From Streptomyces sp. B1I3 (GTDB lineage Bacteria; Actinomycetota; Actinomycetes; Streptomycetales; Streptomycetaceae): 64,000 nt of DNA. Under the pieces are notes generated by a model. The model ran no database searches. It had not been told where the DNA came from and saw only the letters and a program-made list of their open reading frames with translations. The DNA lies in NCBI RefSeq assembly GCF_030816615.1, contig NZ_JAUSYD010000001.1, positions 6,160,501 through 6,224,500 on the forward strand, written 5' to 3'. A program made the translations under genes and the position numbers. This document shows positions 51,972 to 60,455 of this stretch, in pieces; within the stretch, counting starts at the first letter, position 1, and each line of letters begins with the position of its first letter.

Positions 51972-53228
51972 TCAGTCGACCAGGCCGTCGGCGGCCTCGA
52001 CCTCCTCGCGGGTGATCCCCAGCAGATACAGCACGGTGTCCAGGAAGGGGACGTTCACCGCTGTGTGGGCGGCCTCGCGGACCACCGGCTTCGCGTTGAA
52101 CGCGACACCCAGACCGGCCGTGTTCAGCATGTCCAGGTCGTTCGCGCCGTCACCGATCGCCACCGTCTGTGCCAGCGGGACCCCCGCCTGCTCCGCGAAA
52201 CTGCGCAGCAGACGTGCCTTGCCGGCCCGGTCCACGACGTCGCCCACGACCCGGCCCGTGAGCTTGCCGTCGACGACCTCCAAGGTGTTGGCGGACGCGA
52301 AGTCCAGCCCCAGGCGCTCCTTGAGGTCGTCGGTGACCTGGGTGAAACCGCCCGAGACCACGCCCACTTGGTAGCCCAGCCGCTTCAGCGTACGGATCAG
52401 GGTCCGGGCCCCCGGGGTGAGCCGCACCTCGGCCCGTACCTTCTCCACCACCGACACGTCGAGCCCCGCGAGCAGCGCCACGCGTGCGTGAAGGGACTGC
52501 TCGAAGTCCAGCTCGCCGCGCATCGCCCGCTCGGTCACCTCGGCGACCTCGTCCTCGCAGCCGGCGTGCGCCGCGAAGAGTTCGATGACCTCGTCCTGGA
52601 TGAGTGTGGAGTCCACGTCCATCACGACCAGCCGCTGGGCCCGGCGGCTCAGCCCGGCCGACACCACGGCGATGTCGACGCCGATCCCGGCCGCCTCGAC
52701 CGCGAGAGCGGTCCGCAGCTCCTCCGTCCCGGTGCCGGACACCGCGAACTCGACGGCGGTGACGGGGTACTTGGCCAGGCGGAAGATGCGGTCGATGTTG
52801 CCACCGCTCGAGGTGATCCTGGCCGCTATGGCCGCCGTGGCCTGCGCGGTCAGCGGGTTACCCAGCACCGTCACATGGGAACGGCCGACGCCACGGGGCC
52901 GGTTGTCACCCGTGCCGGAGATGATCTCGGCCTGCAGCCGCAGCGACTCCGCCCAGCTGTGCACGGTCGCCCGGAGGTCGCCCTCGGTCGTACCGCCCGC
53001 GGCCGGGGAGGTCACCAGGGCGCACAGGACGATACGTCCACGGGTGACGACCTGCTCGATGTCCACGACGTCGACGGCATAGGCGGCCAGGGTGTCGAAG
53101 AGTCCGGCGGTGATGCCCGGACGGTCCTTCCCGAAGATCTTGACGAGAAGCGTGGGCGTCTCCGGGCCCTGAGGGGGCTCAGGAAGCTCAGGGGACCGGG
53201 GAGGCTGAGGGGGCTGAGGTGCGCTCAT
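51972..53228 (-). CDS. serB: Phosphoserine phosphatase with ACT domain
   Basis: 418 residues. After a proline-rich start an ACT-type domain (LLVKIFGKDRPGITAGLFDTLAAYAVDVVDIEQ, about 27-110), a second ACT-like unit (SHVTVLGNPLTAQATAAIAARI) and then the HAD phosphatase domain: nucleophile motif LVVMDVDSTLIQDEVIE, GVVSGGFTQVTDDLKERLGLD, and VAIGDGANDLDMLNTAGLGVAFNAKP. It makes serine from phosphoserine; the ACT domains suggest feedback by serine or a related amino acid. A near-leaderless promoter (TACGGT 10 nt before the ATG) is possible. Confidence 0.94.
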   Translation of the reverse strand: MSAPQPPQPPRSPELPEPPQGPETPTLLVKIFGKDRPGITAGLFDTLAAYAVDVVDIEQVVTRGRIVLCALVTSPAAGGTTEGDLRATVHSWAESLRLQAEIISGTGDNRPRGVGRSHVTVLGNPLTAQATAAIAARITSSGGNIDRIFRLAKYPVTAVEFAVSGTGTEELRTALAVEAAGIGVDIAVVSAGLSRRAQRLVVMDVDSTLIQDEVIELFAAHAGCEDEVAEVTERAMRGELDFEQSLHARVALLAGLDVSVVEKVRAEVRLTPGARTLIRTLKRLGYQVGVVSGGFTQVTDDLKERLGLDFASANTLEVVDGKLTGRVVGDVVDRAGKARLLRSFAEQAGVPLAQTVAIGDGANDLDMLNTAGLGVAFNAKPVVREAAHTAVNVPFLDTVLYLLGITREEVEAADGLVD

Positions 53229-53450
53229 GGTGGGACCCACCGTATAGGTCGTGCGCGGGGCCGCCGAAGCCCGTCCCGAGTGGCGGACAGACTGTGACGG
53301 GACCGCGACCGGCGCACCACGGCCGGGTGCGGGCTGCCCCGGTTGCGGCACTCCGCACCGGTATCTTCCCCGGCCGGACGGCGGATACCGAGGCCTCCGC
53401 GCGGTCTTCACGCCGCCCGGCTTTCCGTTCCGGGACCGCTCCTGGAATAG

Positions 53451-53479
53451 TTCCCCACGATGTTCAGCATCCCTAGGCT
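53451..53479 (+). promoter_or_regulatory. Promoter of the FHA-ABC gene
   Basis: TTCCCC (53451-53456) and TAGGCT (53474-53479) with a 17-bp spacer, about 45 nt before the coding start. Plausible housekeeping promoter with imperfect -35. Confidence 0.45.
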
Positions 53480-53523
53480 CCCTGCGACGGGGGCGACACG
53501 GGGGACAACTAGTGGGGCGCGGA

Positions 53524-56064
53524 GTGCCGGAACTCGTACTGGAATTGAATGGCAGGACCTGGACGCTCGATCCGTCCAGGCCGTACACCCTCGGACGCGA
53601 TCCGCAGGGCGACCTCACGATCGACGATGCGCGGGTGTCGTGGCGCCATGCCACGATCAGCTGGAACGGCCGCAGCTGGTTCGTCGAGGACCACGGCAGC
53701 ACCAACGGCACGTACGTGCAGGGCCGGCGGATCCAGCAGATGGAGATCGGCGCGGGCATTGCGGTGCACCTGGGAAACGCCACCGACGGCCCGCGGCTGA
53801 GCCTCACCGCCGCGGCCGGTGCGGGGGTCGCCGGCGGGCAGGCGGCGGGGGCGCAGCAGGCTCCCGCGCAGCCGCAGCAGCACGGCGGCGCCCCGGGCCG
53901 GCAGGCACCGGTGCAGCAGCAGGCCGCCTGGCCGCAGGGGCAGCCGCAGCAGCAGGTGTACCAACCGCCGGTCCCGCACCAGCAGGGTGGCCCCGGCCCG
54001 GTGCCGGGAGCGGGCGGGCGCGGCGGCGGTGCGGGGGTGCCTCCGGTCTACGGCGACCGCAGTCCGACCACGTTCCACCAGCTGGATCTCGGGCGCGTCA
54101 TGCGCATCGGCCGCGCGCTCGAGAACGAGCTGGTCGTCTCGGACCTGCAGGTCTCGCGCCTGCACGCCGAATTCCGTGCGACGCCGGACGGCCGCTTCGA
54201 GATCCGGGACCTCGGATCCCACAACGGCACGTACGTCAACGGCCAGCCGCTCAGCAAGTCCGGCTCCGCGCTCATCGGCCCGAACGACATCGTCGGCGTC
54301 GGTCACTCGACCTTCCGGCTGGTCGGGGACCGGCTGGAGGAGTTCGTCGACACCGGCGAGGTCTCCTTCTCGGCCCGCCACCTGACGGTGACGGTCGACG
54401 GGGGCAAGGACATCCTCAAGGACGTCTCCTTCGGCGTCCCGGAGAAGTCGCTGGTCGCGGTCATCGGGCCGTCGGGATCCGGCAAGTCCACCCTGCTCAA
54501 GGCGCTCACCGGTTACCGGCCCGCCAACCAGGGCGACGTCCTCTACGACAACCGGAACCTGTACAAGCAGTTCGCCGAGCTGCGGCAGCGCATCGGCCTC
54601 GTCCCCCAGGACGACATCCTGCACAAGGAACTCACGGTCACCAAGGCCCTCAGGTATGCCGCCAAGCTCCGCTTCCCCGCGGACACCACCGAGGCCGAGC
54701 GCACCGCCCGGATCCACGAGGTCCTCGCCGAGCTCAAGCTCGACATCCACAAGGACAAGAAGGTCACCTCGCTCTCCGGAGGCCAGCGCAAGCGCGTCTC
54801 CGTGGCCCTCGAGCTGCTGACCAAGCCGTCGCTGATCTTCCTGGACGAGCCGACCTCCGGCCTCGACCCGGGCATGGACCGTGACGTCATGCAGCTGCTG
54901 CGCGGTCTCGCCGACGACGGTCGTACGGTCCTCGTGGTCACGCACTCCGTGGCCGAGCTGGCCATCTGCGACAAGCTGCTGGTGATGGCGCCCGGCGGTT
55001 CCGTCGCCTACTTCGGCCCGCCCGAGGAGGCGCTGAACTTCTTCGGCTACACCAGCTGGGCGGACGTCTTCTCCGCGTTCGAGAACTACCGCGACTACGA
55101 CTGGGCGGGCCGCTGGCGCGGCTCCCAGCACTACCAGATGTACGCCGCGGACATCGACGCCGTGGCCGCGCAGCCCGTCCACATGCCCTCGCCGCAGCAG
55201 ATGCGCCCGCCGAAGCCGTCGGGCTGGGCGGCCCAGCTGTGGACGCTGATGCGCCGGTACGTCTCGGTGATCGCCTCCGACAAGGGCTTCCTCCTCCTGA
55301 TGGTGCTGCTGCCTGCCGTACTCGGCGTGGTCAGCGTGGTCATCCCGGCGGAGTTCGGTCTCGCGGAGCCCGATCCGCCGTCGCGGTTCAACGGCAAGGC
55401 CGGGACCATCATGCTGATCCTCGCGGTCGGCATGTGCTTCGCCGCCGCGGCGAACTCCGTACGAGAACTGATCAAGGAGCGGGTCATCTACGAACGGGAA
55501 AGGGCCACCGGCCTCTCCCGTTCCGCCTACCTGCTGTCCAAGGTGATCGTCCTCGGCGTGATCACCGCCTTCCAGGGCGTGATCATCTGCGGGATCGGCT
55601 TCTCCACCCGCGAGCTGCCGGAGGAGGGCCTGTTCATGCCCCCCGCCGTGGAGATCTGCCTGTCGATCATCGTGCTCGGCTTCACCTCGATGATGGTCGG
55701 CCTGCTGATCTCCGCGCTGGTGAAGACCGCCGAGAAGACGATGCCGCTGCTCGTCATGTTCGCCATCGTCCAGGTCGTCTTCACCGGTGTGCTCTTCCAG
55801 GTCTACGGTTCCCCGGGCCTGGAGCAGTTCGCCTGGCTCATGCCGTCGCGCTGGGCGGTCGCCGCGGCCGGCACCACGCTGGACCTCGCCCACCTCATGC
55901 CGCCGTGGGATCCGAAGAACCCGACCGACCTGGACCCCCTCTGGGAGCACTCGGCCGGGCAGTGGGGGATCAACATCGCGGTCATGTTCCTCATGAGCGC
56001 CGTCCTGTTCGTCGCGGTCTCACGGATGCTGCGCCGCCACGAGCCCGAGGTGATGCGCAAGTAA
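53524..56064 (+). CDS. ABC transporter with two FHA domains, ATPase and ABC-2 permease fused
   Basis: 846-residue protein. FHA domain 1 (about 1-85): YTLGRDPQGDLTIDDARVSWRHATI and DHGSTNGTYVQG. A glutamine/proline/glycine-rich linker follows (about 95-170). FHA domain 2 (about 185-265): RIGRALENELVVSDLQVSRLHAEFRA and LGSHNGTYVNG. ABC ATPase (about 285-520): Walker A GPSGSGKST, signature LSGGQRKR, Walker B LIFLDEPTSGLD. ABCG-type permease with six helices (about 590-846). FHA domains bind phosphothreonine, so Ser/Thr-kinase control is expected. Substrate unknown. Start GTG 53524 is preferred; GTG 53512 four codons earlier has an equally good ribosome-binding site. Confidence 0.88.
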   Translation: MPELVLELNGRTWTLDPSRPYTLGRDPQGDLTIDDARVSWRHATISWNGRSWFVEDHGSTNGTYVQGRRIQQMEIGAGIAVHLGNATDGPRLSLTAAAGAGVAGGQAAGAQQAPAQPQQHGGAPGRQAPVQQQAAWPQGQPQQQVYQPPVPHQQGGPGPVPGAGGRGGGAGVPPVYGDRSPTTFHQLDLGRVMRIGRALENELVVSDLQVSRLHAEFRATPDGRFEIRDLGSHNGTYVNGQPLSKSGSALIGPNDIVGVGHSTFRLVGDRLEEFVDTGEVSFSARHLTVTVDGGKDILKDVSFGVPEKSLVAVIGPSGSGKSTLLKALTGYRPANQGDVLYDNRNLYKQFAELRQRIGLVPQDDILHKELTVTKALRYAAKLRFPADTTEAERTARIHEVLAELKLDIHKDKKVTSLSGGQRKRVSVALELLTKPSLIFLDEPTSGLDPGMDRDVMQLLRGLADDGRTVLVVTHSVAELAICDKLLVMAPGGSVAYFGPPEEALNFFGYTSWADVFSAFENYRDYDWAGRWRGSQHYQMYAADIDAVAAQPVHMPSPQQMRPPKPSGWAAQLWTLMRRYVSVIASDKGFLLLMVLLPAVLGVVSVVIPAEFGLAEPDPPSRFNGKAGTIMLILAVGMCFAAAANSVRELIKERVIYERERATGLSRSAYLLSKVIVLGVITAFQGVIICGIGFSTRELPEEGLFMPPAVEICLSIIVLGFTSMMVGLLISALVKTAEKTMPLLVMFAIVQVVFTGVLFQVYGSPGLEQFAWLMPSRWAVAAAGTTLDLAHLMPPWDPKNPTDLDPLWEHSAGQWGINIAVMFLMSAVLFVAVSRMLRRHEPEVMRK

Positions 56065-56098
56065 CGCACCGGGGCCGCGCCGGACCCGGAAACGCCCG

Positions 56099-56126
56099 AG
56101 GGCGGCACCCCACGGGGTGCCGCCCT
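56099..56126. terminator. Bidirectional terminator, FHA-ABC / SLT gene
   Basis: Perfect 13-bp stem (AGGGCGGCACCCC and complement) with a 2-nt centre, between convergent genes. Confidence 0.85.
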
Positions 56127-56204
56127 TCGGCATGTGCCGGCCGGTCACGCGACGCTGCGGACCGGCGGGTCGGCTGCTCTGCCAGGCCTCGCTCGGTGCG
56201 TGGC

Positions 56205-56963
56205 TCAGTACGCGCTGTCGACGTTGTCGATCGAGCCGTACTTGTCCGCTGCGTAGTTGGCGGCGGCGGTGATGTTGGCGACCGGGTCGTACTGGTCGTG
56301 CTTGGTGCCCTTGACGTGGTAGAAGTCGAAGGTCGGCTTGATGACCTGCAGCAGGCCCTTGGACGGGACGCCGTTGATCGCGTTGATGTCCCAGTTGTTG
56401 ATGGCACGCGGGTTGCCGCTGGACTCACGCATGATGTTGCGGTGCAGCCCCTCGTACGTGCCGGGGATGTTCTTCTTGTGCATGATCGAGAGGGCCTCGC
56501 GGATCCAGCCGTCGAGGTTGTCGGCGAAGACCGGCTTGCGGGCGGCCGAACGGCTGGCCTTCTCGGCGGAACGCTTCTTCGCGTCGGCCGCGGCCTTCGC
56601 CTTCTTCTCGGCAGCGGCCTTGCTCTTGGCCTCGGCCACGGCCTTGGCCTTCTCCTCGGCCTTGTCCGCGGCCTTCTTCTCGGCTGCGGCGGCCTTGGCC
56701 TTGGCCGAGTCGGCGGCCTTCACCAGCTGCTCGGCGGTGGAGTGCTGCTCGATGATGCTGGCCTGCACGGTCTTGGTCTGCGGCGTACCGGCGAACACGA
56801 CCGGCGCGCCTGCGGCGGCCTGCGGCTCGGTCGTCGCCGAAGCGTCGTCCGGGACGAGCGAGAACGCGAGAGCGGCGGCGGCCAGGGTGGAAACACCCGC
56901 GACGGAGAGCTTCTGCGCCTTGTTCAGGCGACGGTTACGGCTGGTGATGCGGGAGACAGACAT
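56205..56963 (-). CDS. Secreted SLT-type lytic transglycosylase
   Basis: 252 residues. Basic N-terminus and signal helix (KLSVAGVSTLAAAALAFSLVPDDASA), a low-complexity lysine/alanine/glutamate coiled-coil (about 75-140), then a lytic transglycosylase domain: YEGLHRNIMRESSGNPRAINNWDINAINGVPSKGLLQVIKPTFDFYH with the catalytic glutamate in MRESSG. It cleaves peptidoglycan glycan strands outside the cell, in growth or spore germination. ATG with GAAGAGG upstream. A good promoter lies at 57051-57079. Confidence 0.88.
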   Translation of the reverse strand: MSVSRITSRNRRLNKAQKLSVAGVSTLAAAALAFSLVPDDASATTEPQAAAGAPVVFAGTPQTKTVQASIIEQHSTAEQLVKAADSAKAKAAAAEKKAADKAEEKAKAVAEAKSKAAAEKKAKAAADAKKRSAEKASRSAARKPVFADNLDGWIREALSIMHKKNIPGTYEGLHRNIMRESSGNPRAINNWDINAINGVPSKGLLQVIKPTFDFYHVKGTKHDQYDPVANITAAANYAADKYGSIDNVDSAY

Positions 56964-57477
56964 ACAGTCGTACCTCTTCGAATAGCAGGAGTCCTCGGCG
57001 AGGACGCGGACGGAAGCGCCGGGGCGCATCTCCGTCGGGGACAGATGCAATTCTTAGCGCCAGCAAAATGGCCTGGCAAAGGTGTGACGTACGAAGCCGG
57101 GTAGTGGAAGAGGGAGCTGTTCATGCGTCCTTGTCCGTTTTGAGCACTGCCGTATTGACCGTTTTGGGACAACTATCCGTCTTCGTAAGTGATGTGGGTC
57201 CTATGCCTCGGCTCACATGCGGGGCCCTCCGACCTCACGAAATGTTGCTTGTGTAATGCGGAGAGTCAGCGTCCCTCTGAGGCGGGAGGAGGCGGACGCC
57301 CCCGGACTCGCGCCGGAGGCGGAGACGGCTCTCGCCCACCGCCGCCTCCGGGGCGCGCACAGCAGTGCCGTCGGCCCGTGGCACGTGCCGGGACCAGGAG
57401 CCCTAGGTCCACAGCCCCACTCCTCGGCCGTCCACAGGCGGATACGGCGGCCGGCTGCCCGCCGGTACGGTGAAGGC
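56964..57477. other. Divergent control region, SLT gene / histidine kinase gene
   Basis: Gap of 514 bp. It holds the SLT promoter (57051-57079), a stem-loop in the SLT leader (57009-57036, GACGGA...TCCGTC with an inner GGCGC/GCGCC), two direct repeats CCGTTTTGAG/CCGTTTTGGG at 57135-57144 and 57159-57168, and a TACGGT box (57466-57471) 6 nt before the kinase ATG. I found no ydaO-type riboswitch core and no credible ORF. Confidence 0.5.
57051..57079 (-). promoter_or_regulatory. Promoter of the SLT transglycosylase gene
   Basis: On the minus strand TTGCCA (57074-57079) and TAAGAA (57051-57056) are separated by 17 bp, the best sigma-70-type match in the region. It gives a leader of about 80 nt with a stem-loop. 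Confidence 0.6.
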
Positions 57478-58623
57478 ATGAGCCACCGCCCACCGTCGGG
57501 CCTCGCCGCGGTCAGCGCCGCGCTGCTCGCCATGAGCCGGCACCTCGAGATGCGGGACGTCCTCAAGACGATCGTCGCGTCCGCCCGCGAACTGCTGGAC
57601 GCCGAGTACGCGGCCCTGGGTGTCCCCGACGACCACGGCGGCTTCGCGCAATTCGTCGTCGACGGGGTCAGCGACGAGGAGTGGAAGGCCATCGGCCCGC
57701 TGCCCCGGCAGCACGGCATCCTCGCCGCGATGCTCCACGAGGCGAAGCCCGAGCGGCTCGCCGACGTCCGCGAGGACCCGCGCTTCGGCGGCTGGCCCGA
57801 TGCCCACCCCGACATGTCCGACTTCCTCGGCCTGCCCATCCAGGACGGCGACGAGATCATCGGCGCGCTCTTCCTCGCCAACAAGCGGTGTCCCCGGCCG
57901 CAGGGCGGCTGCGGGTTCACGGAGGAGGACGAAGAGCTCCTGGGCATCCTCGCCCAGCACGCGGCGATCGCCCTCACCAACGCCCGGCTGTACGAGCGCA
58001 GCCGCGAGCTCACCATCGCCGAGGAGCGCTCGAGACTCGCCCACGAGCTGCACGACGCCGTCAGTCAGAAGCTCTTCTCGCTCCGGCTGACCGCCCAGGC
58101 CGCCGCCGCCCTCGTCGACCGGGACCCGGCCCGGGCCAAGGGCGAGCTCCAGCAGGTGGCGACGCTGGCCGCGGAGGCCGTGGACGAGTTGCGCGCCGCC
58201 GTGGTCGAGCTGCGCCCCGCGGCCCTGGACGAGGACGGCCTGGTCGCCACGCTCCGCACCCAGATCCGCGTCATGGACCGGGCCCACAGCGCCCGGGTCA
58301 CCTTCGGGAGCAGCGGTGTACGCGCGCTGCCCTCGGCCCAGGAGGAGGCGCTGCTCCGGGTCGCACAGGAAGCCCTGCACAACGCCCTGCGCCACTCGGG
58401 CGCCGAGCGGGTCTCCGTCACACTCGGCCGGGAGGCCTCCGCGACGGTGCTGCGGATCACCGACGACGGCCGCGGCTTCGACGTCCACGCGGTCCGGCGC
58501 GCGGGCCGGCATCTGGGCCTCGTCTCGATGCGGCACCGGGCGGGCAGTGTCGGCGGCAGGCTCACGGTCGCCTCGGAGGCCGGCAAAGGCACCACGATCC
58601 GGATGGAGATCCCCTGTGGCTGA
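57478..58623 (+). CDS. GAF-domain sensor histidine kinase
   Basis: 381-residue soluble kinase. A GAF domain (about 25-165) includes LLDAEYAALGVPDDHG and LGLPIQDGDEIIGALFLANK. The HisKA_3 dimerisation motif has the phospho-accepting histidine in ERSRLAHELHDAVSQKLFSLRL, and the ATPase domain shows VAQEALHNALRHSGAERV (N box) and ITDDGRGFDV (G1). The ligand sensed by GAF is unknown. The TACGGT box 6 nt before the ATG fits a leaderless mRNA. Its stop lies inside the regulator gene that follows, an 8-nt overlap. Confidence 0.9.
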   Translation: MSHRPPSGLAAVSAALLAMSRHLEMRDVLKTIVASARELLDAEYAALGVPDDHGGFAQFVVDGVSDEEWKAIGPLPRQHGILAAMLHEAKPERLADVREDPRFGGWPDAHPDMSDFLGLPIQDGDEIIGALFLANKRCPRPQGGCGFTEEDEELLGILAQHAAIALTNARLYERSRELTIAEERSRLAHELHDAVSQKLFSLRLTAQAAAALVDRDPARAKGELQQVATLAAEAVDELRAAVVELRPAALDEDGLVATLRTQIRVMDRAHSARVTFGSSGVRALPSAQEEALLRVAQEALHNALRHSGAERVSVTLGREASATVLRITDDGRGFDVHAVRRAGRHLGLVSMRHRAGSVGGRLTVASEAGKGTTIRMEIPCG

Positions 58624-59260
58624 CAAGATCATCAGGGTGCTGCTGGTCGACGACCACCAGGTGGTCCGGCGCGGCCTGCGCACCTTCCTGGAGATCCAGG
58701 ACGACATAGAGGTCGTGGGGGAGGCCTCGGACGGGGCCGAGGGCGTCGCGAGGACCGAGGAGCTGCGGCCCGACGTCGTCCTGATGGACATCAAGATGCC
58801 GGGCACCGACGGCATCGAGGCCCTGCGCCGGCTCAGGGAACTCGCGAATCCCGCCAAGGTACTGATCGTCACGAGCTTCACCGAGCAGCGCACGGTCGTC
58901 CCCGCCCTGCGCGCCGGCGCCTCGGGCTACGTGTACAAGGACGTCGACCCGGACGCCCTGGCCGGTGCCATCCGCTCCGTCCACGCCGGGCACGTCCTGC
59001 TGCAGCCGGAGGTCGCCGACGCGCTCCTCGCCCAGGAGGACGCCGGGAGCGGTACGGGCCGGGGGAGCACGCTGACGGAACGGGAGCGCGAGGTGCTCGG
59101 GCTCATCGCCGACGGCCGCTCCAACCGGGAGATCGCCCGGGCTCTGGTGCTGTCGGAGAAGACCGTCAAGACACACGTGTCGAACATCCTGATGAAGCTG
59201 GATCTGTCCGACAGGACCCAGGCCGCGCTCTGGGCCGTCCGGCACGGGGCGGCCGGCTGA
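58616..59260 (+). CDS. NarL/LuxR family response regulator
   Basis: 214 residues. Receiver domain with acidic pair in VLLVDDHQVVRRGL, phospho-aspartate in VVLMDIKMPGTDG, switch threonine/serine in LIVTSFTEQ and lysine in GYVYKDVDP. The C-terminal LuxR helix-turn-helix is LTEREREVLGLIADGRSNREIARALVLSEKTVKTHVSNILMKL. Partner of the upstream GAF kinase. Start is GTG (VADKIIRV), overlapping the kinase stop. Confidence 0.92.
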   Translation: MADKIIRVLLVDDHQVVRRGLRTFLEIQDDIEVVGEASDGAEGVARTEELRPDVVLMDIKMPGTDGIEALRRLRELANPAKVLIVTSFTEQRTVVPALRAGASGYVYKDVDPDALAGAIRSVHAGHVLLQPEVADALLAQEDAGSGTGRGSTLTEREREVLGLIADGRSNREIARALVLSEKTVKTHVSNILMKLDLSDRTQAALWAVRHGAAG

Positions 59261-59263
59261 CCG

Positions 59264-59496
59264 GGCAAGCGGCCCGGCCCGGCACCCGCGGCCTCGTCGC
59301 CGAGGGTGCCGGGGCCGCCTCCGCCGCGGGCCACGAGGACGCAGGCGCCCACGGCACGGCCGTCGGCTCCCCGGGCGTCGCCTCGGGCGATCTCGCGCAG
59401 GCCCCGGTGCACGTCCCGGTGAACGCGGCCGGCACCACCGTCGACGCGGTGGGCCTGCTCGACCCGGCCCTCGGCGACGTCGGCCTTGAACGGCTG
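59264..59496 (+). pseudogene. chpE: Decayed chaplin gene (chpE-like)
   Basis: A plus-strand frame after the response regulator reads RGLVAEGAGAASA then GAHGTAVGSPGVASGDLAQ and APVHVPVNAAGTTVDAVGLL plus DPALGDVG. This is clearly a chaplin domain, closest to ChpE, which lacks cysteines. It has no start codon or proper signal peptide, charged residues interrupt the old signal region, key asparagines are replaced by D or T, and the stop at 59494-59496 is out of frame by one base. S. coelicolor has chpE at this position after the same two-component genes (recalled). The minus-strand ORF across it is a shadow. Confidence 0.75.
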
Positions 59497-59555
59497 ACCC
59501 GCACCCCGCACACCGCCACCGGGCGGGCCCCTCCAGCCCGCCCGGCTACCGGCGC

Positions 59556-60335
59556 CTACCGCCCCCGTTCCTCCACATACGCGTTGTACGCCGCGACCTG
59601 GGCCCGCCGGGCCACCCGCTCCACCGGCCGCAGCGCCTCGCCCCGGGCCGCGATCTCCGAAGCGCTCACCGCGCCCCCGGGGCCGTTCTCGTGAGCCACC
59701 GAGACCAGCAGCCCCACCCGCTGGGCCAGCTCGAGCACCCGTACGGCGCGCGGCGGGTAGCCGGGGGCCAGCACCTCCCGTCCCCGCTCCGCCCGCGCCC
59801 GGTACGCGTCCACCGCCGCCTCCGCGACCGGGCCGGAACCGGCGACATCCAGCCGGGACAGCACCGCCGTCGCGTCCCGTAGCGCCTCGGCGAGCTCCCG
59901 CTCCGCCTCGCCCAGCGACGGCACGTCGGCCGGGGGCGCCTCCCGTACCGGCAGGCAGTGCCACACCACCTCGACGTGCAGGTCCCCGGCGGGCCCCACC
60001 TCGGTCACCTCCGGTACGAGCCCGTACGGTGCCCCGGACGTGACCACCGCCTCCTCCGCCTCCAGCGCACGCGCGTTGAAGGCCGGTGGCCCGCTGAGCC
60101 CCAGCGGATGGCCGGGCACCGGCAGCGCGACCCGGTAACCGGTCGCACCGAGCCCCCTCAGCCGTCCGAGTGCCAGCGTGAGCCCGACGGGCCCCGCCTC
60201 ACCCGGCAGACCCTCGACGCGGTGCACCGCGTCCTCACCGACGATCGCGAGCGCCGCGTCGTCCGGCGACACAAGTCCCGACAGAAGCGCGTTTCCCCAT
60301 GCGGCGAGCCGCCCTGAGCGTGGTTCCGAAAGCAT
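59556..60335 (-). CDS. Conserved hypothetical protein
   Basis: 259-residue soluble protein without recognised catalytic motif. N-terminal half: RLAAWGNALLSGLVSPDDAALAIVGEDAVHRVEGLPGE then LGRLRGLGATGYRVALPVPGHPLGLSGPPAFNARAL; C-terminal half is a long helical region (LGEAERELAEALRDATAVLSRLDVAG...PVERVARRAQVAAYNAYVEERGR). TAGGCT lies 6 nt before the ATG on the minus strand, fitting a leaderless promoter and fixing the start. Confidence 0.72.
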   Translation of the reverse strand: MLSEPRSGRLAAWGNALLSGLVSPDDAALAIVGEDAVHRVEGLPGEAGPVGLTLALGRLRGLGATGYRVALPVPGHPLGLSGPPAFNARALEAEEAVVTSGAPYGLVPEVTEVGPAGDLHVEVVWHCLPVREAPPADVPSLGEAERELAEALRDATAVLSRLDVAGSGPVAEAAVDAYRARAERGREVLAPGYPPRAVRVLELAQRVGLLVSVAHENGPGGAVSASEIAARGEALRPVERVARRAQVAAYNAYVEERGR

Positions 60336-60341
60336 GGGAAC

Positions 60342-60347
60342 AGCCTA
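60342..60347 (-). promoter_or_regulatory. -10 box of leaderless hypothetical-protein gene
   Basis: TAGGCT on the minus strand, 6 nt before the ATG at 60335, with no Shine-Dalgarno sequence between. Confidence 0.45.
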
Positions 60348-60455
60348 GGGAACAGCCCCCGGGCCTGAGCACTCTCCGGGTGGCGTAGGTTTTCCCTGGG
60401 AGCTGTGCCCGCAGGCACGCGACGATCTCGACACTGCATGGGGAGACAACGCGCC

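Noticed and set aside
57026..57048. Alternative hairpin GCATCT/AGATGC that would compete with the SLT leader stem
   Set aside because: Its 5' arm coincides with the predicted transcription start, so it may not be fully transcribed; a two-state RNA switch is not supported.
56964..57216. Possible ydaO (c-di-AMP) riboswitch before the cell-wall hydrolase gene
   Set aside because: I looked for the conserved core because such riboswitches precede some Streptomyces wall hydrolases, but the motifs are absent.
58927..59964. Minus-strand glycine/arginine-rich ORF over the response regulator and chaplin remnant
   Set aside because: Low-complexity GAG/RGG-type composition; it is antisense to a confident response regulator and to the chaplin remnant, and overlaps a better minus-strand gene.
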